Shown: one piece after another, positions 1 through 10,184 of the stretch
How positions within the stretch are numbered: the stretch's first letter is position 1
Layout of the letters: every line of letters begins with the position of its first letter
NCBI GenBank assembly: GCA_030760725.1
Contig: JASWHV010000013.1
Location: forward strand, 35,870,699-35,934,698
DNA from: Neostapfia colusana
Lineage: Eukaryota; Streptophyta; Magnoliopsida; Poales; Poaceae
DNA length: 64,000 bases
Direction: 5' to 3'
The notes under the pieces: generated by a model
What the model saw: the letters and a program-made list of their open reading frames with translations, nothing else
What the model was told of the DNA's origin: nothing
The model's database searches: none
Program-made: the position numbers and the translations under genes

Positions 1-1054
1 GGCTCGTCGCCGACCATGCTCCGGCCGTTGTCATGAGCAGCTGACCCTCGGATCATGTTCCCCAAGTAAAAGTAGGCAGGGGCGGCCAGAATCAAGAAGT
101 TTGAAGCTGTACAGCAGCCAGCGGCGAGCTCTCCGGCGAGGTCCCTCGGCGGCGGAGCGCGGGTGTCGCGAGGTTGAAGAAGGGGGTGGACCCCAGCTGT
201 CAGCGGCCGATATTTTGAATCGGGATCCGGCTGCGGCCGGGATCGGGTGTGCTGGCGCGCAAAAGCCTTGTGGGCCGCGGTGTGCTGTCGCTTCGGCGTG
301 CGACGCGTGTCCCCTGGGCCCACGCGCGAGTTTAAACTTTTCCCCGATTTTCAGATTTCCTTCAAACTTCAAATCCTTATAACTTTGGCTAGAAAGCTCC
401 AAATTGAGTGAACCAAATTTTGCTGGATTCAGCTCTTTGAGTACTTTCCAGAAAATCAAGTGTCACTTCATGAGATTCCTTAATTCTCCAGAATTAATTC
501 CTTAAAGTTTAAACTGTTAGGAATTTTAACTGGAGAATCATTTGGAGGAAAATCCTGAAATTTTGCTGAGATGTTCACCAAAATATCCTTGAACTACCAT
601 AAAAATTTCAGATCCATTTGAGCTCATTTAGTCCACCTAATGGTGTGATTAGTAAAACTGTTCCAGAGAAAATAGAAAATGTTCAGAAACATTTTCAGAA
701 TTTTCTCTGAAATTGTTTAGCTCATATCTTTAGTTAGAGACTTCCAAATTAAGTGAGACCAATTCCATTAGAACCCTCTGAAAATCTAGTTTTCAGAAAG
801 TCATAGTTTGTTTCATGAAAATACCTAGAACACCCTAAAAGCCTTTAATTAAGGTCAAGGACATAATTATTTGTGGAGGGCTCAAATGAGCTTTGCTGCA
901 ACTAAAACTTGACCAAGTCTCTGTTTAGGTTGTAACCAAGCCACAGTAAAAGTTTCACAGTCATTAGGTCTATCTAGTAAAGGTTATAGACTTCACAACT
1001 TCAAAGTTAATACAAAAGCATTTAATTAATACATACATTGTTCTTATCATGTAG

Positions 1055-1135
1055 TCGCTAAGGTCGAGGAGGAACCCGAAGTCCTAGACTTCGTTACTCC
1101 GGAGGAACAGCTAGCCTACGACCAAGAGCAGCAAG
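1055..1135 (+). other. Exon-like block a in LTR A0
   Basis: These 81 bases are identical to 8679-8759, while flanking bases differ between the copies. The block is preceded by TAG and followed by GCAAGC, a GC-type donor. It holds 26 open codons, rich in Glu and Gln. See the entry at 8679-8759. Confidence 0.5.
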
Positions 1136-2226
1136 GCAAGCCCCGGTTTGCATTAACCATTTTATAAATTTTTATTGTTTTGAGCACATACTTGTTTTCT
1201 TTATGTTGTGCATCAGAGTCTTGTTTGGAAACCCCACTGCATAGCCAAGAAAACCATGGGTTGGGGTTTAGGATTGCAAACCCCGTTAGCCACTGCATTG
1301 CTAGGATAGAGTAGGATTCGGTACAAGTCGAGTAGTTGGAACTACTCGCGAGAATAGGCTAGAGGTACATTGCTCGGGTAGAGATAGCACATGATACACA
1401 TGGCAAGAAAATGAGACCGAGCGGAGAGTAAGGGCAGCAGGACTTTGGGGCCTGTGTGCTGTAGCTCCGCTTGTGTCGATTGAGGACCGAGCCGTGTGCG
1501 GGCCTGTTGAACAAGCTAGAACAGTACCGAAGACCTACCGGCTATATGGGAACCGGGAAACTGATGTAACTCGGGTAGCTGGGTATTGAGGCATTGCCCG
1601 TCGTTCAGAGGGTAGGTTGAGAGCTCGAGGTGTAAATCAGCTGGCGGCACAGAGATGCGCGTGCAGGGACCTCTTGCTCGGGACGATGGGACCGGTTCAA
1701 TATTTGGCTAACGGGTGAAAGGTAGTCGCGTACGGCGTCCGTGATGGTTGTTGTAGGCAACATCGAGTACGGGCGTACGTGACGGGTTGTTCGGGTAACC
1801 CTGCAGGTGTAAATCGATTATAATCGCCGTCCCTCGCGGTCAGTGAGTACCACTTGTTCACTGTACCGTGACGTAGAAAGAACAGGCTAGTTACATGTTA
1901 AAATGTTGCTGATTGAAAGTTGGATATTGATTGTTAATGATATGTTGTAGCTTAGTGCTAACTAAAGTTCTTTTCAACTTTGGGCAAAGTACATGAGAGA
2001 AATGCGTTTCTTGTTTGATTGCGGCTCTCTCATGTGCCTTAGCGTAAAGTTCTCCACAACCTGCTGCTAAAACTTGAAAGTAAGGTTCTACTAATTAGGC
2101 GAGTCCTTGCAAATGATTTTTACCTCATGCAACCCATCACCCTCATGTAGAAGTTTCATGTTTAGGTGAGACGGGTCAGACTTGCTGAGCCTTCGTGCTC
2201 ACTGCTTGTGTTTGAAGCTTTTGCAG

Positions 2227-2315
2227 GGTTCTATGAGGAAGGGACTCCCGAAGAGGAGACGGAACCCCAGGAGGGGAACCCCGTCGAGTGGGAGTCGTGC
2301 ACGCCGCAGAGTTAG
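2227..2315 (+). other. Exon-like block b in LTR A0
   Basis: These 89 bases are identical to 9851-9939. The block is preceded by TTTTGCAG and ends in TAG. It encodes an acidic segment with repeated Glu-Glu. Confidence 0.5.
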
Positions 2316-2546
2316 TGTGCGAGTGTGCTAGCAAGGACACGTTCGAGGGCTGAACGTGCACTTGATGCTTAGTCTACGCCCGCGAGTGTGGACTAAACTT
2401 ATTTTGATGTAAACATGTTAATAAACTTGTTTATGTAATAAAGCTTCCGCTTCCGCTTTGTACCTTTGACGTGTGTTATACGGTGTTGTGCAACGCAGCA
2501 CCCCTCAGCGTGATCCTGGCTCGACAGGACCAGTGGGGTCGTGTCA

Positions 2547-3151
2547 TAACCAGAGTCTTCACCAAGTTTCATTGGAAACAAAGTTCATTTGAGCTTTGTA
2601 CAAATAAAAGCCTATTTGGTCAATATTAGAGGCACTAAGGAATTCCAGAGATTTTCATGGCTTCAACCATTACTTACTGGAAACTAGAATTTGAGATGGT
2701 TCTAATGGAATTGGTTTCATGTCATTTGAAGAATTCTAGATGGAGTTATGCCCTAAACAAGATTGGAGAAAATCTGAAAAATGTTTCTGTAGATTTTTCT
2801 ATTTTCTCAGGGCAGTTCACTTAATCACACTATTAGGGGAACTAAATAAACTTGGATGGGTCTGAAAATTTTACTGTGACTCATGGACTATCCAATGAAC
2901 CTCTCAGCCGAATTTCAGAATGTTTCATAAAGTAATTCTCCAGATAAAATTCCTGACAGTTTAAACATTAGGGAGTTAATTCTAGAAAACCAATAAGTTT
3001 CATCAGCTGAAATTTGTATTGATGGAATGTACTCAAAAAAGCTGAATTCAGAATAATTTAGTTCACTAAATTTAGATCTTACTAGCAAAAGTTATATGCA
3101 TTTAAAGTTTGCACTAAACTGGAAAATCCCAAAATATTTAAACTCTGTGGG
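2547..3151 (-). mobile_element. Degenerate family-A-like LTR fragment, inverted
   Basis: On the minus strand this AT-rich stretch follows the order of motifs of the family-A LTR around 7950-8540. It runs from the block after the GC-rich part, through the CTCCAAATTNAGTGA-type block, to the block with TCCATTAGAACC. Similarity is clearly lower than between A copies, so this is an old or sister-family fragment. No coding potential is seen. The right boundary is approximate. Confidence 0.55.
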
Positions 3152-4187
3152 TGTTACTGCGCATCTGGAACTGTGTAGCCCTATGTGTGTTTGTTTCAGC
3201 GAGTGACACGTAGCCTGGACCCACACTCAGCGTTTAAACATTTCTAGAATTTCCAGATTTTAGTTTGAACTTTGGAGTGCCACAACTTTGTATAGGAATG
3301 TTCAAAAATTGTCAAATAATTCCCAGAGAGTACTATCCTGGGTACAGCCCAACAAAATTTTCAAATTTGGGCAGGAAATTCTTCCAAAAATACTTGAACT
3401 CCAGTAAAAAATTTAGAGGCATTTAACCTCATTTGCTTGGCCAAATGTGGTGTTAATTCTTTAGGTCTCTGAAAATTGGAAATAAAACAGAGTCATTTTC
3501 AGATTTTCCCCAATTCTTGTAAAAATCATATCATTGTGTAGGAATCTCCAAATTTAGTGATTCAAATTGGGTTAGATTAATATTGAAATACTCTATCCAA
3601 ATAGGCAACCCAATTTGTATGAATGTCAATAATTAATTCTGGAAAATTCTTTGAAGCTTATCAGTAAAAGAATTTTAGAGGGATTTTGGTTTATCCAAAG
3701 ATCCTCAAATTTAGCCAGAATAATCCTTAGGATGTTATTGAACTCCTGTAAACATTTCATCTCATTTGGAGTTGAATTGTTTGGGCGAATTCAGATTTCA
3801 AAGTACTGTGTTCAAATGAATACAGAGACTTTTCATAAAATGTCCTAGAGTTGGAAAAATCATTTCTGGGCAATTCTTAGCTTCAAATATACTAGGAAAA
3901 CTCATGCAGACTCTATGAAATATAATTCAAATTTTAGTTCACTAAGTTGGGCATGAACATGTGAGTTACTTCAGAATTAATTTCTTTTTGCTTAATTGCT
4001 TAGGGAATTGTTCTGAATAAAACACTCAATGAAAAGTGTTCCTTTTTTTTCCAGAACACTTTCATGTGACCAGGAATTCACATTTAAATTTTCAGCTAAA
4101 GTTGAGCCTTGGATCTTCCTGTCCTTGTTCTCCAATCTCATGTATGTGAGATAACCATAGGGGTTAATGTGGGAATTATGGGAGAAC
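3152..4187 (+). mobile_element. Degenerate family-C/B-like LTR fragment
   Basis: Bases 3155-3350 match the family-C LTR at 48545-48757 (GCATCTGGAACT...GTAGCCCT, then GTGACACGTAGCC and CGTTTAAACATTTCTAGAA). They continue past the point where the C LTR is interrupted. Bases 3360-3640 also follow the family-B LTR around 42040-42240. It may be the remains of the 5' LTR of element C (inference). The fragment breaks off near 4187, where family-B internal sequence begins. No genes are seen. Confidence 0.55.
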
Positions 4188-4454
4188 ATAATTCTCCACG
4201 TCTCTCAGCTGCGGAAATGTCTTAAGTATCCAACTGCAGTTCATATGGATAACATTGAGGATATTCAGCTGGATATTTCATATATCGAGCACCCAATACG
4301 GATTATTGATGAAAAGTCTCGGTTAACAAGGAATAGGACGCGCCTATTTTATAAGGTGTTATGGAGCAATCATACCGCAGAGGAAGCAACATGGGAGAGT
4401 GAAGAATACCTCCGTCTAAACTATACTGACTTGCTGTCCGCTCATATACGGTAA
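4188..4454 (+). pseudogene. pol 3' stub: end of integrase and chromodomain (family B)
   Basis: The stub aligns with the C-terminus of the family-B pol at 39985-40239, from the [12 protein letters not shown] segment through the chromodomain to the stop at 4452-4454. It keeps the type-II chromodomain core ([20 protein letters not shown]). Everything upstream of this point is missing. Because it leads through a hairpin and polypurine tract straight into the LTR at 4523, it is the 3' end of a B internal region. The same LTR is followed by a second B internal region at 35159. Confidence 0.85.
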
Positions 4455-4486
4455 CTCCTTCTCTACCGCTTTATCTCTTCTTTATG

Positions 4487-4522
4487 AATCTCGGGACGAG
4501 ATTCTTTTTAAGGGGGGAGGGA
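4487..4522 (+). promoter_or_regulatory. PPT-proximal hairpin and polypurine tract (B stub)
   Basis: AATCTCGGGACGAGATT at 4487-4503 is a perfect 7-bp stem with a 3-base loop. It is followed by the purine run AAGGGGGGAGGGA at 4510-4522, which abuts the LTR start TG at 4523. This is the expected plus-strand primer site of a Ty3/gypsy element. Confidence 0.85.
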
Positions 4523-6131
4523 TGTGAAATTCCGAAAATTCTAGCAAGTGGAGCTGCAAAACACACCGAGAAAATGAGAGGGGATTTAAACTTTTGAATT
4601 TAAAGGTGTGAGATCCAAGTCTAAACTTGAACTTGCAAAAATTCTGGAACAAGGAGATCTAAAGTTATCATTTGGTTCTCCACACATCCATGGGTAGCCC
4701 GGCAAATTTTCGGAGTATTTGGAAAAGGTTTCCTAGTCGTTGGAATTAAAACGGGAGAAAAATCGAATTTGATTTTAAATCTCAGTTTCAAATTCCAACT
4801 TCACCGAAATTTAAATTTTAGCGCACCATTGTGTTTCTCATATTCCTTTTTGTCTACCCTCCAATTTTGGGAATTTTGGAATAAAATTCGGGTGGGAATC
4901 CTAATGCACAGAGTGAGGGGGAATTGTCGCTGTGGACCCCACCGGTCAGTCTCACAGATTGCAAACCGACTCTCTCGGGTCTTCAGCTCGCGCCACCTCC
5001 CAACAGTCGAAGCCACCGACGTCAGTGGACACCACCTCCTGCTCGGGATGATCCGGTGGCTAATCGAAAAGTACGTAGCTCCCAGCCCCGTGAACTGTTT
5101 CTCTCTCTCACTCGCTCACACGCTCCCTCACCCACTCAAACCGAAGAAACACGCTGCCGTGCTCTGCTGCTCTCATCGCCGATTACTTTCTGCTAGCGTT
5201 GGTGCCCAGCTGAGCCGTCCAGGAGCTGCGCCGGACTCCACTCGACGTCTCCCAACCCTAACCAGCCCGTGCCCGCCCTCCTTCGATCGCTGTCACGCCA
5301 TTCTTCCTCCGCAAGTCCGAGTAAAGTCGTGCCTGACTGATCATCGGCGCCAGGACGTTCTAAGCCATATCATGACTAACCTTCTACAGAAAAAAGTGGC
5401 GCTCCAGACTGCTCTACACTCCGGTGAAAACCCCTCCTCTTTTCGTGCACTACAGAGGAAGAATTTCTCTGTTTACTGCAAGTGTATTCATAGAACCGAC
5501 CTGCACCAATCTTCAAAATTAGTCGTAATCAATCCACCATCACATGCACCGAGCTAAAAACATGATCTAGATGCTCCTACGCTCCTCTAGGATCAAAAAC
5601 CATCAAAAATCATCGAGATTTGGCGCTGTTCTTGGAGAATTTCGGGCCAGCACCGATTTTCACCCTAGGTCACCACTGATGAGCTCATATTTGCAGCCAT
5701 TTTTGAGCCGATTTGAGCTCATGCCGGTGATGAGGGATCCCCACGGTTCTTTAGAGCCCAAGAACCGATCGTTTGGTGGAGAATTCACCGTGCACGACCT
5801 CGCCGGAGCCCTAGGTCTTGCTGTTGCCGGTGCGCGATGGTTTCCAGTGAGATTCGGCCGCCGGCGACCCCACCAATGTGTTTAGGGTGGTGGAAAATGG
5901 GGGGGCGGCCAGCAGGGGGTCGGGAGGTGGCCGGGAAGGGCCTTCCGGCAACCCTCGCCGGAGAAAACCGCCACTGGCCCTGTATGGCGCGAGGTTGAAG
6001 ATGAGGGATGACAAGTGGGAACTTTGGAGAGCCATAACTTTGTGTAGGAATGTCCAAAAATTGTCAAATAAATTTTGTTGTATTCCTCTCAGAGCGTACT
6101 ATCCAGGGTTGCAGCCCAATATTTATGAAAA
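4523..6131 (+). mobile_element. Family-B LTR, left part, split by the A array
   Basis: It begins TGTGAAATTCC and aligns with the complete B LTR at 40308-44220. It is cut at 6131 by the family-A array and resumes at 32923. The flanks reconstruct an unbroken B LTR when the array and one GAAAA copy are removed (compare 41940-41970). About 45 bases present at 41810-41850 are missing near 6015. The GC-rich part at 4920-5320 is pyrimidine rich and probably promoter or leader, but no convincing TATA box was seen. Confidence 0.9.
6127..6131. repeat. Target site duplication GAAAA, left copy
   Basis: GAAAA directly precedes the TG of the first array LTR. It matches the GAAAA at 32918-32922 directly after the CA of the last array LTR. 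Confidence 0.9.
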
Positions 6132-8678
6132 TGTAAGGGCCTCAGTTTTTGACACACATTTGCAGTGTTCATCACCACACCACACACCTCATTTGAGGAA
6201 GAATGATGAACACAAATGAAGAGCAAGCAACAATTATCAACATGCTCATTAGAGAACAAACTTACATATTGCAAAAGTGGTATTTCCCACATGTGATATA
6301 GATGGGCTAGACATATGAAAACTCCTACACTTTGCTAAGGATGTCCATGCCAAGTTTCACCCAAATTCAAAACCTTTTTGAGGTCATTTTGGGTATAGAT
6401 AGGAAGAGGGCAGTTTGAAACCATATTCAAATTCAAACTGTCTTTATCCCATGAATTTAAAAGTGGAAGGCATATTCTTACTCAGCACATTTTTGTGAGC
6501 TCACACACCAATTTTCACTCCATTTGGAGTTGATCTTGACATGAGCTAAGGGGGAGAAATTCAAACTTTATTTGAAATCAAACTGAACTTGTGCTGAAAT
6601 TCATTCAAACCAAACATCATTTGAACTTTGATCAATTCAAATGGCTCATGGGTGAATAATTTGAATTGCCAATGGTAGTATGGGGTTCACTGTTTACAAC
6701 AGTGATTAGGAGTAAATTTCAGAGGTTAAAACTGGAGGTGGGACCCACATGTCAGCCACTGCTCAGATCAAACCGACTGAGACTTTTTCACTCGGGTCGC
6801 CGAGCCGCAGCGGTGATCGCCACCGAGGCCTGCCGCTGCGCCACCAGCTGCTTGCCCACGCGCGGGCGTGAGGCGGTGCAGAGCCTTCTTAAGGCGCCTG
6901 CCCCCTCCTCGGCCGAGGCACCGTCGTTCTTCCCCGCAAGAACTCAGCGCCGGCCGAAAACTTCCGCAGCTCGGACTTGATCGGAGAACGCTGATCGCAG
7001 CTCCCTCCTTCCACTCCAGAGCCCCAGCAAGGTACTAGAGACCTTCCTCCGTCCTCCCCGTTGCTAGAATTCGGTTGAAACTGATTGATATCGGCTGTGC
7101 CGAAAGATCAAACTCGGAACTTGGAACCGCCGCACCTCGGGCTCCCGTGGACAGCCCAACCAGGACGTTGTCACGCCCGAGCCAAGGCACCCTTGGACGC
7201 GCGGGTGACCGGTGCTGCTCATCCCCGAGCCACGGCTCGAGTGGTTGCTCACCGGCAGCGAATTTCCACTTTTCCCCTTTCTGTGTGCAGAACGACCTTC
7301 GGGTATGATTCTGTTTAATTCGTGCTCTAGAAAGGATTAGAGGGCCTCAGGCCGCTCTCACACGAGCTAGACACGGTAACGCACAAGTTGCCTTCACAAC
7401 TCTGGGCCGGAGAACCCCTGTACCCGGCGTAATTTGAGGTCTACCAATGGCGGAATGAACGGGCGGCATCGGGCGCACGGTGGGGACCTATTTCGGGCCT
7501 TCCCCGAGCTGCCTCGAGCTCATGTCGACCTTCTCTGAGGTCCACTGATGCTCCCCGACCGATTTCCCAAGTAGCTGAGGTGCTAGGGTGGTCAGCCGAC
7601 ATGGCCGAAGTCGTTCCAAGGTGGCGGCTCGTCGCCGACCATGCTCCGGCCATTGTCATGAGCAGCTGACCCTAGAATCCTGTTCCCTGAGTAAAAGTAG
7701 GCAGGGGCGGCCAGAATCGAGAAGTTTGGAGCTGTACAGCAGCCGGCGGCAAGCTCTCCGGCGAGATCCCTCGGCGGCGGGGCGCGGGTGTCGCGAGGTT
7801 GAAGAAGGGGTGGACCCCAGCTGTCAGCGGCCGATATTTTGAATCGGGATCCGGCTGCGGCCAGGATCGGGTGTGCTGGCGCGCAAAATCCTTGTGGGCC
7901 GCGATGTGCCCTCGCCTAGGCGTGCGACGCGTGTCCTCTGGGCCCACGCGCGAGTTTAAACTTTTCCCCGATTTTCAGATTTCCTTCAAACTTCAAATCC
8001 TCATAACTTTGGCTAGAAAGTTCCAAATTGAGTGAACCAAATTTTTCTGGATTCAGCTCTCTGAGTACTTTCCAGAAAATCAAGTTTCACTTCATGAAAT
8101 TCCTTATTTCTCCAGAATTAATTCCTCAAAGTTTAAACTGTTAGGAATTTTAACTGGAGAATCCTTTGGAGGAAAATCCTGAAATTTTGCTGAGACGTTC
8201 ACCAAAATATCCTTGAACTACCATAGACATTTCAGATCCATTTGAGCTCATTTAATCCACCTAATGGTGTGATTAGTGAAACTGTTCCAGAGAAAATAGA
8301 AAATGTTCAGAAACATTTTCAGAATTTTCTCTGAAATTGTTTAGCTCATATCTTTAGTTAGAGACTTCCAAATTAAGTGAGACCAACTCCATTAGAACCC
8401 TCTGAAAATCTAGTTTTCAGAAAGTCATAGTTTGTTTCATGAAAATTCCTAGGACACCCTAAGAGTTCCAATTAAGGTCAAGGACATAATTAATTATGGA
8501 GGGCTCAAATGAGCTTTGCTGCAATTAAAACTTGACCAAGTCTCTGTTTAGATTGTAAACAAGCCACAGTAAAAGTTTCACAGTCATTAGGTCTGTCTAG
8601 CAAGGGTTATAGACTTCCCAACTTTAAAGTTAATACAAATGCATTTAAATTGATACATATATTGTTCTTGTCATGTAG

Positions 8679-8759
8679 TCGCTAAGGTCGAGGAGGAACC
8701 CGAAGTCCTAGACTTCGTTACTCCGGAGGAACAGCTAGCCTACGACCAAGAGCAGCAAG
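8679..8759 (+). other. Exon-like block a in family-A LTR
   Basis: These 81 bases are 2 + 26 codons + 1, with no stop, rich in Glu and Gln, and end in codons for DQEQQ. They are bordered by ATGTAG| upstream and |GCAAGC downstream, the pattern of a GC-AG intron donor. The block is identical in all four A LTRs (1055, 8679, 20055, 31429), although flanking bases vary. Joined to block b at 9851 the frame stays open across a phase-1 intron of 1091 bases. No ATG lies in either block, so a start must come from elsewhere or the block is not translated. Function unknown. Confidence 0.5.
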
Positions 8760-9850
8760 GCAAGCTCCGGTTTGCATTAACCTTTTTACAAAATTTTATT
8801 GTTTTGAGCACATACTTGTTTCCTTTATTCTATGCATTAGAGTCTTGATTGGAAGCCCCACTGCATAGCCAAGAAAACCATGGGTTGGGTTTAGGATTGC
8901 AAACCCCGTTAGCTACTGCAATGCTAGGGTAGAGTAGGATTCGGTACAAGTCGAGTAGTTGGAACTACTCGCGAGAATAGGCTAGAGGCACATTGCTCGG
9001 GTAGAGATAGCACATGATACACATGGCAAGAAAATGAGACCGAGCGGAGAGTAAGGGCAGCAGGACTTTGGGGCCTGTGCGCTGTAGCTCCGCTTGTGTC
9101 GATTGAGGACCGAGCCGTGTGCGGGCCTGTTGAACAAGCTAGAACAGTACCGAAGACCTACCGGCTATATGAGAACCGGTAAACTGATGTAACTCGGGTA
9201 GCTGGTTATTGAGGCATTGCCCGTCGTTCAGAGGGTAGGTTGAGAGCTTGAGGTGTAAATCGGCTGGCGGCACGGAGATGCGCATGCAGAGACCTCTTGC
9301 TCGGGACGATGGGACCGGTTCAATATTTGGCTAACGGGTGAAAGGTAGTCGCGTACGGCGTCCGTGATGGTTGTTGTAGGCAACATCGAGTACGGGCGTA
9401 CGTGACGGGTTGTTCGGGTAACCCTGCAGGTGTAAATCGATTATAATCGCCGTCCCTCGCGGTCAGTGAGTACCACTTGTTCACTGTACCGTGACGTAGA
9501 AAGAACAGGCTAGTCACATATTAAAATGTTGCTGATTGAAAGACGGACATTGATTGTTAATGATATGCTGTAGCTTAGAGCTAACTAAAGTTCTTTTCAA
9601 CTTTGGACAAAGTACATGAGAGAAATGCGTTTATTGTTTGATTGCGGCTCTCTCATGTGCCTTTAGCGTAAGGTTCTCCACAACCTGCTGCTAAAACTTG
9701 AAAGTAAGGTTCTACTAATTAGGCGAGTCCTTGCAACTGATTTTTACCTCATGTAACCCATTACCCTCATGTAGAAGTTCCATGTTTAGGTGAGACGGGT
9801 CAGACTTGCTGAGCCTTCATGCTCACTGCTTGTGTTTGAAGCTTTTGCAG

Positions 9851-9939
9851 GGTTCTATGAGGAAGGGACTCCCGAAGAGGAGACGGAACCCCAGGAGGGG
9901 AACCCCGTCGAGTGGGAGTCGTGCACGCCGCAGAGTTAG
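9851..9939 (+). other. Exon-like block b in family-A LTR
   Basis: These 89 bases are 2 + 28 codons + a TAG stop. They are preceded by a pyrimidine-rich acceptor (GCTTTTGCAG) and a small GAGC/GCTC hairpin. The product is acidic and ends near EWESCTPQS. All four A LTR copies carry the same 89 bases. The frame matches block a only if the 1091-base interval is removed, which argues for splicing. Confidence 0.5.
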
Positions 9940-10103
9940 TGTGCGTGTGTGCTAGCAAGGGCACGTTCAAGGGCTGAACGTGCACTTGATACTTAGTCTA
10001 CGCCCGCGAGTGTAGACTGAACTTATTTGATGTAAACATGTTCATAACTTGTTTATGTAATAAAACTTCCGCTTCCGCTTTGTACCTTTGACGTGTGTTA
10101 TAC

Positions 10104-10124
10104 GGTGCTGTGCAACGCAGCACC
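10104..10124 (+). promoter_or_regulatory. Terminal LTR hairpin (family A)
   Basis: GGTGCTG at 10104-10110 pairs with CAGCACC at 10118-10124 around a 7-base loop, 40 bases after AATAAA (10059-10064). The family-B LTR has a hairpin with the same stem and loop lengths at 35090-35110. One pair is changed from T-A to C-G, a compensatory change. Confidence 0.7.
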
Positions 10125-10172
10125 CCTCAGCGTCATCCTGGCTCGACAGGACCAATGGGGTCGTGTCAGCGT

Positions 10173-10184
10173 TGGTATCAGAGC
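10173..10184 (+). promoter_or_regulatory. Primer binding site, tRNA-iMet type (A copy 1)
   Basis: TGGTATCAGAGC, 4 bases after the LTR end, is the standard complement of the 3' end of plant initiator tRNA-Met. Confidence 0.95.

Larger units (their letters stand above)
1..2546 (+). mobile_element. Family-A LTR, 3' part (A0), cut by window start
   Basis: Position 1 aligns with base 7626 of the complete LTR at 6132-10168, so about 1.5 kb of the 5' end lies outside the window. It ends in GTCGTGTCA at 2546, the LTR terminus. No primer site follows, so this is the right-hand LTR of an element or a solo LTR. AATAAA signals lie at 2420-2425 and 2437-2442. It is visibly more diverged from the three LTRs of the array than they are from each other, so it is an independent, older insertion. 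The possible right-hand target duplication (TAACC, 2547-2551) cannot be tested here. Confidence 0.9.
6132..10168 (+). mobile_element. Family-A LTR 1 of 3 (5' LTR of array)
   Basis: It runs from TGTAAGGGCC to GTCGTGTCA, 4037 bp, followed after 4 bases by the primer site. The first 700 bases are AT rich. A GC-rich section (6770-7930) probably holds the promoter; only a weak TATA-like TTAAGG near 6888 was seen. An AAG|GTACTA donor-like site lies at 7031/7032. Further on come exon-like blocks at 8679 and 9851, AATAAA at 10059-10064 and a terminal hairpin at 10104-10124. It differs from LTR 2 and LTR 3 by scattered substitutions, for example at 6248, 6570 and 6990. Confidence 0.93.

Noticed and set aside
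1..459. Open frames on both strands in the GC-rich LTR section (also at 7441-7947, 18817-19323, 30191-30697)
   Set aside because: They lie inside LTRs, overlap on opposite strands, shift between copies and resemble no known protein; high GC content explains them.
4769..5885. Long frames in the B LTR (262 and 104 codons)
   Set aside because: The homologous stretch at 40548-41786 does not keep the same frames; this is GC- and pyrimidine-rich LTR sequence, not a gene.
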